Source: Deinococcus marmoris
GTDB taxonomy: Bacteria; Deinococcota; Deinococci; Deinococcales; Deinococcaceae
Direction of reading: 5' to 3'
DNA: 64,000 nucleotides
Assembly (NCBI RefSeq): GCF_001949125.1
Contig: NZ_MSTI01000107.1
Coordinates: 21,092-85,091, forward strand
In this document: positions 45,709-54,781 of the stretch, one piece after another
Layout: each line of letters opens with the position of its first letter
Numbering within the stretch: the stretch's first letter is position 1
The notes under the pieces: generated by a model
What the model saw: the letters and a program-made list of their open reading frames with translations, nothing else
Databases searched by the model: none
Told to the model about the DNA's origin: nothing
Position numbers and translations under genes: made by a program

Positions 45709-46797
45709 TCAGGGTTGCGGGGCCATCACGTAAGCCATGCCGCCCGCATGGCCAAGCCACAGCCGCTCAAACACCGCCCGGGGATAAACGCGGCTGACCG
45801 TGTCGTCGCTGCGGGCCGCCGAATCATTGACCATTGGATTGCCCCCGGCATCAAACCCCCGCAGGACCAGCAGATGCCCATTGGACCAGGACAGGGGTGC
45901 GCCGGGCAATTCCCCTGCTTTGAGGCGCAGGCTCACGGCGAGCGGAAGGCCCCGAACCAGATACGCTTCAGCGTCACGCAAACTGCCCATCCGGGTCACC
46001 AGACCCTGGAGGCCCTGCGTGGCGGCGTAAGCGGTGTTGAACGGCCAGTTGCCAAACCCGTCATACGCCGGATCAAAGGTGGCGCGGGCGGCGTCCGGCA
46101 CACGAACGGGGCGCTTCCAGAAGCCGAGGATCATGCTGACGCTCGTCGGGCTGCACCACACCTCTCCCCCGTTCGGGTAGATCATCTGCGAGCGCCCTGG
46201 CACCGTCAGGCTCCTGTTCCAGGCTGTGGGCTGCCCCGCCCGGCCCTGGTCCTGGAAGCGTAGGGCAGTGTCCGAGGTATTGAACGACATCAGGCGGGGG
46301 ACCAGCCCCGGCCCCAGCGCCGCGCGGAATTGAAAAGCGACGCTGAGAAACGGGAGCGCCAGCGTGTCGGTCCTGACCTCACCGTCCGGCGTTCGGACCG
46401 CGCGGTCACTGGACCGAACACCGGACGCACTCCAGGTACCGAAGCCGAAATAGGGCGTCCAACTGCCATCAGGACGCCGCACCCGCACTTCCACCTCTGC
46501 CGCGCTGGTGGGCGTTCCGGTGACGTTCCAACTGGGAATCAACTCGTTGAACGGCGCGACGCGGACCTCCCCCCCCTGAAGGCGTCCGCCCGTTATCTGC
46601 GGCAACGCCTGCCAGGTGGATGGCACGCTGGCGTTGAGTTGCGCAACCCGGACGAGGGGAGACGGGACGCCGTAACTGGTCTGCTGCGTGTAGGGGGCCG
46701 CCATCGCCCCCGAAAGCAGCAGAGCAGCGGGTAAAGTCAGGGGCAGCACACTCGCACGGGGCCGCCGTGTCAAGCCCCTGCCGCCGTCCAGCGTCAC
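45709..46797 (-). CDS. Secreted C39-like cysteine protease
   Basis: The 362-residue protein has a signal peptide (about residues 15-33, ending SGAMAA). An N-terminal beta-rich domain comes next, and a C-terminal papain-like C39 domain. The catalytic Cys is in EVWCSPTSVSMILGFW, the His in WSNGHLLVLRGFD and the Asp in NPMVNDSAAR. It acts outside the cytoplasm; the substrate is unknown. The GTG start overlaps the stop of a truncated gene (GTGA). Confidence 0.75.
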   Translation of the reverse strand: MTLDGGRGLTRRPRASVLPLTLPAALLLSGAMAAPYTQQTSYGVPSPLVRVAQLNASVPSTWQALPQITGGRLQGGEVRVAPFNELIPSWNVTGTPTSAAEVEVRVRRPDGSWTPYFGFGTWSASGVRSSDRAVRTPDGEVRTDTLALPFLSVAFQFRAALGPGLVPRLMSFNTSDTALRFQDQGRAGQPTAWNRSLTVPGRSQMIYPNGGEVWCSPTSVSMILGFWKRPVRVPDAARATFDPAYDGFGNWPFNTAYAATQGLQGLVTRMGSLRDAEAYLVRGLPLAVSLRLKAGELPGAPLSWSNGHLLVLRGFDAGGNPMVNDSAARSDDTVSRVYPRAVFERLWLGHAGGMAYVMAPQP

Positions 46798-46934
46798 TGG
46801 CCCACCTGCTGGCTGACCTGGGCCTGGAAGCGCAGGAGTTCCTTGCTGGCCGGGTAAAGCTTGAGCGCGCGGCGGGCCAACGTCGGAATATCTGTGAACT
46901 GACCGGTCTCGAGCCAGGCCTCAAATGCCTCCTG
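46794..46934 (-). pseudogene. C-terminal remnant of the gene upstream of the C39 protease
   Basis: A frame on the minus strand reads EAFEAWLETGQFTDIPTLAR, then RALKLYPASKELLRFQ and a stop that overlaps the protease start. It looks like a TPR-type helical repeat. The rest of the gene is replaced at about 46935 by a truncated TlpA gene on the other strand, so this is a recombination junction. Confidence 0.45.
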
Positions 46935-46989
46935 CGGTACAGGTTTTAAGCCCAACGCTGGGCCAGGTTCTCCCCTGATTGGACAGCCG

Positions 46990-47391
46990 GTGCCGGCGTT
47001 TACGCTGGTGACCCTCAGCGGTCAGTCCCTCAGCCTGGGCGGGCAGGCAGGCAAGCCCACCGTGATCAATTTCTGGGCGTCGTGGTGCGTCCCCTGTCGG
47101 GAGGAAGCCCCGCTGCTCCGGGAATTTGCCCAGCAGGCCCGGAACGTCCGGGGGATAGGTGTGGTCTTTCAGGACCGGGCGGACGCGGCGCGGGCGTTCA
47201 AACAGGAGTTTGCCGTACCCTATCCCAGTGTCCTGGACCCTCAAGCCCAAACCGCCATCAACTTTGGGGTTGCTGGCGTGCCAGAAACCTTTTTCGTTGA
47301 CGCGCAGGGCGTCGTGCAGGCCAAGCACTCGGGTCCCCTCAACCGGGACAGTTTGCGTTTGAACGCCCGGAAGATTGGCGTGTCGTTTTGA
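46990..47391 (+). CDS. TlpA-like thioredoxin, N-terminally truncated
   Basis: About 133 residues of a TlpA/ResA thioredoxin: PTVINFWASWCVPCREEAPL (active site CVPC) and VAGVPETFFVDAQG (cis-Pro). The frame is open upstream (GSPLIGQPVPAFTL) but has no start codon or signal peptide before it meets the remnant at 46934. The GTG at 46990 is therefore a weak choice and the protein may not be exported. Confidence 0.6.
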   Translation: MPAFTLVTLSGQSLSLGGQAGKPTVINFWASWCVPCREEAPLLREFAQQARNVRGIGVVFQDRADAARAFKQEFAVPYPSVLDPQAQTAINFGVAGVPETFFVDAQGVVQAKHSGPLNRDSLRLNARKIGVSF

Positions 47392-47422
47392 ACGCAGCGC
47401 CAACTCAGGGTGTGAGGACGGG

Positions 47423-48124
47423 ATGACCTATTCAGAAAAAGGGGCCAGAACCATCCTGGTGGTCGACGACGAACCCAGCGTGCGCAAGGTGGCGGCCGCC
47501 TACCTGGAGCGTGAGGGCTTCCAGGTGTTGACTGCATCTGACGGTCTGGACGGGTTGCAGGCGGCGCAGGCTCCTGGCCTGGCGCTGGTGGTCCTCGATG
47601 TGATGCTGCCCAGACTGGACGGCCTGGAAATCTGCAAGCGGCTGCGCGCCGTGTCTGATGTCCCCATCATCTTGCTGACCGCACGCGGAGAAGAGCTTGA
47701 CCGGGTGCTGGGGCTGGAACTGGGGGCGGACGATTACATGGTCAAGCCGTTCAGTCCACGCGAACTCGTGGCGCGGGTCAAGGCCGTGCTGCGGCGCGTG
47801 TCCGGTGAGGCGGCCCCGGCAGCCGTGGTCTACGGGAACATGCGCATTGATCCGGTCACGCGCACGGCCCGCCTGGCCGGGCAAAGGCTGGATCTCAGCG
47901 CGCTGGAGTTTGATCTCCTGTACGTTCTGGTCAAGACTCCGGGGCGGGTCTTCACCCGCACGGAGCTGATCGAGCGGGTGTGGGGCGAGGACTTTCCGGG
48001 CATTGACCGGGTGGTGGACGTCCACATGGTGAGCCTGCGCAAACAACTGGGGGAGTCCGGGCAATCGCCCCGGCTCATTCACGCCGTGCGCGGTGTGGGC
48101 TACCGCTTTGGCCATGCCGAATAG
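47423..48124 (+). CDS. OmpR-family response regulator (second system)
   Basis: The 233-residue regulator starts at an ATG behind GAGGACGGG. Receiver residues are VVDDEPS, phospho-Asp in LVVLDVMLPR and Lys in MVKPFSPREL. The winged-helix domain ends LIHAVRGVGYRFGHAE. It overlaps its kinase by 11 bases. The signal is unknown; its closeness to copper genes allows a metal role. Confidence 0.92.
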   Translation: MTYSEKGARTILVVDDEPSVRKVAAAYLEREGFQVLTASDGLDGLQAAQAPGLALVVLDVMLPRLDGLEICKRLRAVSDVPIILLTARGEELDRVLGLELGADDYMVKPFSPRELVARVKAVLRRVSGEAAPAAVVYGNMRIDPVTRTARLAGQRLDLSALEFDLLYVLVKTPGRVFTRTELIERVWGEDFPGIDRVVDVHMVSLRKQLGESGQSPRLIHAVRGVGYRFGHAE

Positions 48125-49274
48125 CGGATGGTCCCGGTTCACCAGCCCCGGCTTGCGGGCCAGATTGCTGCTGTCTTACCTGCTGGTGATCGTCCTGTCC
48201 GCCGTGACCATGATCTTGATCGCGGAGTGGAGCGCGCCGCTGTTCTACCAGACGCACATCAAGCAGATGATGCAGATGTTTGGGATTCGCGATATTCCAG
48301 AAATGCGCCGCCAGCTCTCGGACGGCTTTACCGGGGCATTTGGCAGCGCACTGTTCGTGGCAAGTGTGGCGACGCTGATGCTGTCCCTGGCCGTGAGCGC
48401 GTTCGTGAGTCGTCAGATCCTACGCTCGGTCCAGCGGCTGAGCCACGCCAGCACGCGCATCGCGGCGGGCCACTACGCCGAGCGGCTGCCGGAGATGGGC
48501 CGGGACGAGCTGGGGGAGTTGACCAGCAGCTTTAACCGCATGGCCCAGGCGCTGGAGGCCACCGAGGAGCGGCGACGCGAGCTGATCGGCACCGTCGCCC
48601 ACGAGTTGCGCACGCCGCTCACAGGTATGCGCGGTCTGACCGAGGGCCTGCTGGACGGCGTGTTCAGCATCGAGGAGGCGGCTCCTGACATCCTCCGCGA
48701 GATCCGCCGCCTGGAGCGGCTGACGCAGGACCTGTCCCTGGTCACACAGGCAGAGGCCGGAATGATGTCGGTGGTCAACCAGCCCGTTATTCTGGGCGAG
48801 ATCACGCGCGCCGCCCTCGCCCAGTTTGAGCGCCCCTTTGCCTTGAAGGACCTGGACCTGAAACTGGATGTGCAGCAGGAAACGGCGGTCCTGGCTGATC
48901 CTGACCGGTTGATGCAGGTGCTGGTCAACCTGTTGTCCAATGCCCTGCGGCACACCACAGGTGGCGGGGTGACGGTGCAGGTCAGCAGACTGCCCACCTG
49001 CGGTCAGGTCACGGTTACGGACACAGGTGAAGGCATCCGTGAGCAGGACCTGCCGCACGTCTTCGAGCGGTTTTACCGTTCAGATCAGTCGCGGGCGCGG
49101 GACGCGGAAGAGAACGTGGGCGTGGGCGTGGGCTTAACCGTCTCGCAACATCTGGTCCAGGCCATGGGCGGACGCGTTTCACTCAGCAGTCAGGTGGGTG
49201 TCGGGACCACGGTGACCGTGGAACTTCCCCTGGCGGCGTCCGGGCTGCGTTCAGGCCAGCAGGACATGGCCTGA
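48114..49274 (+). CDS. Sensor histidine kinase (second system)
   Basis: The 386-residue kinase has two helices (about 19-39 and 80-103) with a short external loop that includes HIKQMMQMFGIRDIPEM, Met-rich and possibly metal-sensing. HAMP follows. The phospho-His is in TVAHELRTPLTGMRG, with LVNLLSNALRHT, VTDTGEGI and GVGVGLTVSQHL. The ATG at 48114 overlaps the regulator stop. Confidence 0.92.
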   Translation: MPNSGWSRFTSPGLRARLLLSYLLVIVLSAVTMILIAEWSAPLFYQTHIKQMMQMFGIRDIPEMRRQLSDGFTGAFGSALFVASVATLMLSLAVSAFVSRQILRSVQRLSHASTRIAAGHYAERLPEMGRDELGELTSSFNRMAQALEATEERRRELIGTVAHELRTPLTGMRGLTEGLLDGVFSIEEAAPDILREIRRLERLTQDLSLVTQAEAGMMSVVNQPVILGEITRAALAQFERPFALKDLDLKLDVQQETAVLADPDRLMQVLVNLLSNALRHTTGGGVTVQVSRLPTCGQVTVTDTGEGIREQDLPHVFERFYRSDQSRARDAEENVGVGVGLTVSQHLVQAMGGRVSLSSQVGVGTTVTVELPLAASGLRSGQQDMA

Positions 49275-49284
49275 CGTAGGGAAC

Positions 49285-49315
49285 AGCGGGCCGCCAACGT
49301 CACTGGCGGCCCGCT
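49285..49315. terminator. Hairpin after the second two-component operon
   Basis: AGCGGGCCGCCA and TGGCGGCCCGCT pair perfectly over 12 bases around a 7-base loop, 11 bases after the kinase stop. No T-run follows, so termination strength is uncertain. Confidence 0.6.
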
Positions 49316-49840
49316 GAACATCCGCAGGGTGTGTGACGTTCAGGAATTTTGGTGACACTCCTGACAAAACCATTGGGAACCGCCAGCTGGCGTTATGCCA
49401 CAGATAATCTCTGCTTTCGACTGCGGGATGGGCCAGGCGTCCGCTGTCAGGGGGCAATAGAATTCGCCAGACGTGGAAGATGGGCTGGGCCATCCCGCAG
49501 CTTTTGCGGTGGCCCGGGTATTCAGGTGCGAACCCCGCCTCTATCCAGCGGTAATATGGAATGGGGACCATTCAATTGGGTGGACGCAAAACGCCGACTT
49601 CAGGGAGTGAAAGCGCTCGCGGATGGCCTGAGGCGTCTGCACACGACGGCTGCGGACCGGATCGGATATATAGACTGTTCGGATTGCTGTGCATCGCGCT
49701 GGCCTGGATGACCCATGTCGGGGCGAAGGACCAGCAGGACATGACAACCAGGGGAGACTGGTGCGGAGTCAAGGACGGAGGGGCCAGACACAGGTCAGTC
49801 AGGCCGTAAGGTGGGAGCGAGTCGTCTCCGGGGCCAGCCT
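49316..49840 (+). other. Non-coding stretch with a possible transposase scrap
   Basis: No intact gene was recognised. A short open stretch at about 49640-49740 (DRIYRLFGLLCIALAWMTHV) looks like the C-terminal helix of IS4-type transposases, suggesting an IS relic. Confidence 0.35.
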
Positions 49841-50299
49841 TCAGCTCCTAAGCGTCCGTCGGCCCGGTCCGAAGGCGCGCATGATTTCAAACGTAACGAC
49901 GGTCAGCGCGGCCAGTTGCACGAACGGCACCACACCCACGCCCAGCCCCGGTACGAGCGGCATCAGGGGACGGTAGGACCACCAGCCGAGGGCCAGCGTG
50001 ATCCGCTCCCCGAGGAAAGCCGACAAAGTGCCGCCCATGACCACCAGCGTCAGATCGAGGAGACGCCGGCGGCGTATCCACCAGGTGTCCCGATGCCACA
50101 CGGCAAGTGCCGCGTAGGCAGCGGCCGAAAAGGCCGCGTCGCCAAGCGAGGCCGCCGCACACAGGACCCATGAAGCAGGCGACCAGTCCATGTCGCCGAA
50201 GAGCGGCATTTGCAGCATCTCCCATGCGAAGTTAAGCGCGAACGCCACGCCGTAGACTCTCAGCAACGCCTGCGTCAATTCAAGCCGGTCAGGCGTCAT
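49841..50299 (-). CDS. Hypothetical four-helix membrane protein
   Basis: The 152-residue protein has about four transmembrane helices (for example LLRVYGVAFALNFAWEML and VGVVPFVQLAALTVVTFEIM). No family is recognised. Its ATG overlaps the stop of the methyltransferase upstream (ATGA), so the two are co-translated; a role in modifying a lipid or small hydrophobic molecule is only a guess. Confidence 0.65.
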   Translation of the reverse strand: MTPDRLELTQALLRVYGVAFALNFAWEMLQMPLFGDMDWSPASWVLCAAASLGDAAFSAAAYAALAVWHRDTWWIRRRRLLDLTLVVMGGTLSAFLGERITLALGWWSYRPLMPLVPGLGVGVVPFVQLAALTVVTFEIMRAFGPGRRTLRS

Positions 50300-50919
50300 G
50301 CGCTACCGTCCTGTTCGGGCGTGGCTTTGAGCGCGACGAGAATGCCTCCCAGGCGGCGTTCCCGCACTTCGACCCGAAAGCCAGCGTTGTGCAGCAACTC
50401 GGATGTGGGCCGGTTCAGATGGCACCCGACGACGTGATCGAACAGCGGATCAAGCAGGTTGGCGACGCTGGCGAGCAGCGCATTGGGTGGGCGAACATGT
50501 TCCAGCGCGAGGAGTTGGCCGCCCGGACGCAAGACCCGGCGCAGCTCGGAGAACAGGCGCTGTGGATCGGGTATGCCGCACAGCGCCAGAGAGCTGACAG
50601 CCGTGTCGAAGCTGCCTTCAGGAAATGGCAGGGTTTGAAAGTCGCGCTGCATCAGCCGAACGGGGAACGGCAGAGGCAGCGCCTTCACTCGCGCACCTCG
50701 GAGCATCGCGCCGCTGACGTCCAGGGCGGTGAGGCTGTGTAGGGACAGCGGATAATGCGCGAAGGTCGCGCCCGTTCCCACCCCAAGTTCCAGCACGTCG
50801 CCGAAGGCACCGGAAAGCAATCTGGCGCGCAGCGCGTTCAGTGTTGCCTGGCGTGTCACGGCGTCGTACCGTTTTGCGGCCCGGTCATACAGGTGTTGGA
50901 CGCGCTCGGAATTCGCCAC
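50296..50919 (-). CDS. Class I SAM-dependent methyltransferase (UbiE-like)
   Basis: The 207-residue protein has the SAM-binding motif DVLELGVGTGATFAHYP, followed by LTALDVSGAML and DFQTLPFPEGSFDTAVSSLA. RRVLRPGGQLLALEHV is typical of UbiE/COQ5-type enzymes. The substrate is unknown. It is coupled to a small membrane protein downstream. Confidence 0.85.
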   Translation of the reverse strand: MANSERVQHLYDRAAKRYDAVTRQATLNALRARLLSGAFGDVLELGVGTGATFAHYPLSLHSLTALDVSGAMLRGARVKALPLPFPVRLMQRDFQTLPFPEGSFDTAVSSLALCGIPDPQRLFSELRRVLRPGGQLLALEHVRPPNALLASVANLLDPLFDHVVGCHLNRPTSELLHNAGFRVEVRERRLGGILVALKATPEQDGSA

Positions 50920-50984
50920 GCTGGCTCTCCTCCTTGAAGTCAGGGACGCCTTGTTACGTCCCCAAAAAACAGATGGACGTGCCC

Positions 50985-51431
50985 TGAAGGCTATTCGAAC
51001 TGTCCGTCGACCGGGAAACTTTCCCCACGACCTTGCTGTTGGTGTCGAGGGCGACGTCGGCTTGTCACACCAGCCCGCAGCAACCGCCCTGGTCGTCTAC
51101 AACGGCACCCCTTCGTACCTGATTGTCCGCCGTCACCTTACAGCAGTCATTCTCACTGTCGTCTGGGGTGACGGTCACGACGAAGCTGGACAGGCACTCA
51201 GCCGCTTTCATGTTATACGGAATCCGTATTATTGGCGTCCTTTTTCTGTGTCACGCCACGCACGGCAATGTCCCGGTCAATGATCATTCCGATAGGGTTT
51301 CTGTTTTTCTATTTTTCCACCACAGGTAGACAGCCGCAGTCGTGTCGTTCCATCGTGCGGGCCGCTTCTGGCAGGGGCGTGTCAGGCAGGCAGCAGGCGG
51401 GGTTGCCGGTCATCACTTCTTTCATTTGCAT
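50985..51431 (-). pseudogene. Decayed two-CBS-domain protein
   Basis: On the minus strand the first CBS domain reads MKEVMTGNPACCLPDTPLPE ... CLPVVEK, stop (51311-51309), then NPIGMIIDRDIAVRGV. The second reads MKAAECLSSFVVTVTPDDSE ... NQVRRGAVVDDQ, CCGLV, stop, QADVALD. A palindrome at 51215-51229 lies at the join, next to another stop. At least three in-frame stops make it non-functional. Such proteins usually sense adenylates or act in stress. Confidence 0.7.
51215..51229. repeat. ATACGGAATCCGTAT palindrome, MITE footprint
   Basis: The perfect 15-base palindrome is formed of the terminal motif of the 134-base repeat at 12653 and its complement with no interior. It sits inside the CBS pseudogene. 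It is best read as a footprint or a deletion derivative of that element. Confidence 0.5.
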
Positions 51432-51536
51432 AGACTTTTCCTTGACACAGGTGTGGGCGAGAGACCTTGCTACCGCCCAGGCTGATCAAACGCAGCCTGG
51501 GCGGTAGCGCCGGAGCCGCCAATCCACGCCAGCCGG

Positions 51537-51782
51537 TCAGTGTCCGAGATCGCGCTTGAGGGTCTCGAACTGCTCTTTGGTCAGTTCACCCCGGGCAAAC
51601 CGCTCCCGGGCAATCTGAAGGGTGCGGTCCGTGTCGAACACGCTGCCCGCATGACCCCCATGCGAACCCTGGTTGAGGGCGCGGACCAGCACCACCAGCC
51701 CGACGATGATCACCACCATAAACAGCAGCATGCCGATCCATCCAAATCCTCCCGAATCCATCCCATAGCCGTAACCGTTCAT
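51537..51782 (-). CDS. Small membrane protein with SHOCT domain
   Basis: The 81-residue protein has a Gly/Tyr-rich start (MNGYGYGMDSGG), one transmembrane helix (WIGMLLFMVVIIVGLVVLV) and a C-terminal SHOCT motif (ARERFARGELTKEQFETLKR). Such proteins are common in metal-resistance islands. Function is not known in detail. Confidence 0.85.
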   Translation of the reverse strand: MNGYGYGMDSGGFGWIGMLLFMVVIIVGLVVLVRALNQGSHGGHAGSVFDTDRTLQIARERFARGELTKEQFETLKRDLGH

Positions 51783-51942
51783 CTTGACTCCTTTGTTCTC
51801 TTGAGTGACCGTTTGAGGTTGACGCTGTTCCCGGCAGGTTGCGCCCGGGGTCTGCCAGGTCTTCGCGTGGATGAAGGGATCTGGATCATGGATTCGCGCC
51901 CAGCATTCAGGGTGTGGTTGAGCGGATCAGGATCTCGCCGCA

Positions 51943-52228
51943 TCACACCTCGGCCAGCACCCGTTGAAGCATTGCCCTGGCCTGGACCCCGAGTGGGCCG
52001 AGCGCCTCATTGTCCGTCAATCCGAGGGCCAGGGCCGGGTTGAGAAAGCCCACCTCCGTGCCGTTCTGCGTGCCGATCACGAACGCGCCACAGGGCAGCA
52101 GGGCGACGATGCTCGGGTCGAGTTCGAGGGCCTGTCGAGCCAGATCCGGCGAGCTGGCCCTAGGCCCAACCACACGGCCCCGAAGCCGGATCGGCTTCAA
52201 AAGTTCGCTTGACGGCAAAGTCGGTCAT
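51943..52228 (-). pseudogene. DUF302 protein with internal deletion or frameshift
   Basis: An ATG at 52228 behind AGGAGGG begins MTDFAVKRTFEADPASG, the usual DUF302 opening, but that frame stops at a TAG after about 22 codons. The C-terminal half continues in another frame (DLARQALELDPSIVALLPCG, VGFLNPALALGL) to 51943. The middle of the domain is missing, so the gene is broken. Confidence 0.7.
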
Positions 52229-52253
52229 TTGACCCTCCTGAATCGGCACGGGT

Positions 52254-52985
52254 CTACTTGACCTCACCGAGATAAGCGCCGTGCCAGCCGTGCACCCAGA
52301 CTTCTCCGGTGAAGGCATTGATCGACAGCATGCCTTCGGTGGCCTTCCGCCCATAATCGAAGGTGTAGTACCCAGGAAACGGCATCCCTTCAAACACCTT
52401 GCTTCCGGGCAGGTATCCGGCCACAAAGGTGCTGGCGAGCTTCTGTGCTGCCGTCTGGGTATATCGGGCCGGGGCTACAGGAACCTGACGGCCCTGGTTG
52501 AGGCCGCCCATCATGCCGTTGCCAAACTGGCCGCCCTGCATGCCGAAGCGGGTGTTCCAAAGCATGTTCGGGCCGGGTTCAGGCTGGACCACCCCGGTAT
52601 AGCGGTTGACCAGCACCTCGGCCAGGCCTGCGCCAGTTGCAACGTCCACCACCTGGAAGTAGTCATTTTCGGCGAAGACCATGAAGTCCCTGATCTTGAC
52701 CTGAGCGCTGTACCGACCCGCGAATCCCTGTGCGCGCCGCCGGGCCTCGTCCTGTGAGATGGGGCGTGACGAGGGCGCGTAGAGGCCCATCATTGTGCTG
52801 CCCATGCCGTTGTCTCCCATCATTCCCACACTGGCGCCATTGCCGCCCATCATCCCCTGGCCATTCCCCTGTCTCATCCCACCGTTTCCCGGCTGACCCA
52901 TCATGCTCTGGGCGAACACGCTTCCTATGAGGCCGAACAGGAGCAGTCCGGTGCCGATCAGCAGTTGATTGCTCGTCTTTTTCAT
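52254..52985 (-). CDS. Secreted Met/Gly-rich protein of unknown function
   Basis: The 243-residue protein has a signal peptide (MKKTSNQLLIGTGLLLFGLI, then GSVFAQ) and a Met/Gly/Asn-rich segment (QSMMGQPGNGGMRQGNGQGM, MMGGNG and so on). Two similar alpha/beta modules follow, with YFQVVDVATGAGLAEVLVNR and EGMLSINAFTGEVWVHGWHG, recalling PepSY-type repeats. The Met-rich part could bind copper. ATG follows GGAGG. Confidence 0.75.
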   Translation of the reverse strand: MKKTSNQLLIGTGLLLFGLIGSVFAQSMMGQPGNGGMRQGNGQGMMGGNGASVGMMGDNGMGSTMMGLYAPSSRPISQDEARRRAQGFAGRYSAQVKIRDFMVFAENDYFQVVDVATGAGLAEVLVNRYTGVVQPEPGPNMLWNTRFGMQGGQFGNGMMGGLNQGRQVPVAPARYTQTAAQKLASTFVAGYLPGSKVFEGMPFPGYYTFDYGRKATEGMLSINAFTGEVWVHGWHGAYLGEVK

Positions 52986-53219
52986 CTTGGACCTCCGTTG
53001 AACCTGAAGGTGGTGATCCCTTCCAGGCGTGTTCAGCACCGTTCAGAAGTGAACCCGCTTGTCCTGAACCCAGCGCTGCACTCTGAACGTAGTTGTCAGT
53101 CATTACCAGGGCATTACTGGTGGGTGTGGGGCTCCAGGAACACAGATGGTTGTACCTGAAGGCCGGGCCAGCCCTGTGTCAGAAAGGTCCACCAGCGTGC
53201 GGATCAGTCGTGTGCGTGT

Positions 53220-53235
53220 CATACGGACTCCGATT
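53220..53235. repeat. Terminal piece of the MITE-like repeat
   Basis: CATACGGACTCCGATTA: from 53221 onward these bases match exactly the right end of the 12653-12786 element read inward. The rest is absent; an IS1595 copy begins seven bases later, so it may have landed in or beside a MITE. Confidence 0.5.
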
Positions 53236-53242
53236 AAATCTT

Positions 53243-53858
53243 GGCTCTTCCTGGATTCCAGGGAGCTGAGAACGCTCTGGTAAACTGTCGGCATGCTGAA
53301 TTTGATTCAGCTCCTGGACGATGAATAATGCTTCAAAGTCGTGCGGGAACTCCGTTGGCCCGGTGGCGTGACATGCCCGCACTGCCACGCACCGCATGTC
53401 GTCAAACAAGGCCGGGAGACACCCAGCGGTTCAGACAGCGAAATCGCTGTCTGAATTGCCAGCGGAAGTTCGATGACCTGACCGGCACGGTCTTTGCCGG
53501 CCACCACCACCCCCTCCGGCAGTGGGTGGCTTTCTTGGTCAGAGCAGCGCCGATGACGACGCTTGACCGCTGCCTCTATCTGATGGGCCTCAATCTGAGT
53601 CACCGTCAGATTGCGCATGAACTCGGCCTGAACGAAGATGATGCTCAGAACATGACCCGAAGTCTCCGGCAAGGCGTGGTGGAGGCGTCCATCACGCCTC
53701 CCCTCGCCGGCACGGTCGAGATCGACGAGGTGTATCTGGTGGCGGGGCACAAGGGGCAAAGCGATCTGGTGAAAAAAAATCTCGGCCTGGCCGCAGACGA
53801 CGTTTGAAAGGCAAGCGAGGACGCGGCACTGCCGCGTCCGACAAGCCACCAGTCCTGG
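53243..53858 (+). mobile_element. IS1595-family element, truncated second copy
   Basis: The left end GGCTCTTCCTGGATTCCAGG and the following sequence are nearly identical to the complete copy at 22124-23164. It is cut off after CCAGTCCTGG by the left end of an IS6 element; the second half of the transposase and the right end are missing. Confidence 0.85.
53328..53807 (+). pseudogene. IS1595 transposase, first frame only
   Basis: The 159-residue first frame differs from the other copy by only a few residues (for example TACRQ for TAYRQ). It keeps the A8 run at 53772-53779. The continuation in the -1 frame is cut by the IS6 element, so no full transposase can be made. Confidence 0.8.
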
Positions 53859-54671
53859 GGGTTGTGGCAAGTTGTTGTTTCCTCAGCACCCAAAGCGCCT
53901 CAGCATCGCAGGCGGCCTGAAGTTCAGGCCGTCTGCCGCACCACTTCGCGCCATAGCGTGAACGCCTGTTGTAAGTGGTGGCGACGGTGATGAGCTGGTA
54001 CGGTGCAGCGGGCCGGGTAGTGCAGATTCGTAACGCGGGCGTGCAGGTCGAGAAATCCCTGTGCGCGTCGTCGTGATCTGAAGCCGCGTTGCTGGCGCTC
54101 TTGTCGTCGGGTGGGACGGTGAGATTGCTCCACGAGGTTGTTGCAGCGGGCCGTGGAGACCACCTGGACGTGCTCCACACTGTGGAGCACGGGAAGCTCA
54201 CGAAGGGCCGCCCCATAACTCCAGAGCTTGTCAGTGTGGACCGTCTCTGGAATGTCGTGCTCACCCAGGAGGCGGACAAAGAAGGACTTGGCTGCCTCAG
54301 TATCGCGGTGCCGCTGAAGGACAACGTCCAGCACGATGCCATATTCATCAATCGCCCGCCACAACCAGTGAGTGATGCCGCCCACGTCCACATGCATTTC
54401 GTCGAGATGCCATCGGGAACCCCGTCGGGACTCCCGATGGCGCAGACCCTGGGCGAATACGTCGCTGAACTTGATGCACCAGCTGCGGATTGACTCGCGG
54501 GTGACGCAGATCCCTCGTTCCAGCAGGAGTTATTCAACATCCCGATAGCTCAGCGTAAACCGGTGATATAGCCACACGGCGTACCCGATGACCTCACGAG
54601 GGAACCGATATCTGGGAAGCTTCTGACCGCTCAACACCGCGCCACCCTACCAAAACAACTTGCCACAACCC
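53859..54671 (-). mobile_element. IS6-family element
   Basis: Both ends begin GGGTTGTGGCAAGTTGTT (53859 on the plus strand, 54671 on the minus strand). Length is 813 bases, normal for IS6. The flanks (AGTCCTGG on the left, TTTGCACA on the right) differ, so there is no target duplication; it was left by a rearrangement that also removed half of the IS1595 copy. Confidence 0.85.
53924..54637 (-). pseudogene. IS6-family transposase with an in-frame stop
   Basis: From a GTG at 54637 the frame reads LPRYRFPREVIGYAVWLYHR and LSYRDVE, then a TAA (54532-54530), then LLLERGICVTRESIRSWC. DDE residues are in EMHVDVGG, VHTDKLWSYG and NNLVEQSHRPT. One base change (GAA to TAA) would explain the stop. Without read-through it is inactive, though a start at 54397 could give a C-terminal piece. 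Confidence 0.75.
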
Positions 54672-54781
54672 TTTGCACATTCTACAGATGACGCAGCTAG
54701 CCGTTCGCTGAACAGAGAGTCCAGTCCAGGCGTGTAGATCAGGATCAGGTTACACTGCTGTGCAGTGGAAGCCTTTCTCCG

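Noticed and set aside
53692..54540. 282-codon minus frame spanning the IS1595/IS6 junction
   Set aside because: It crosses two unrelated elements in the wrong frame for both transposases.
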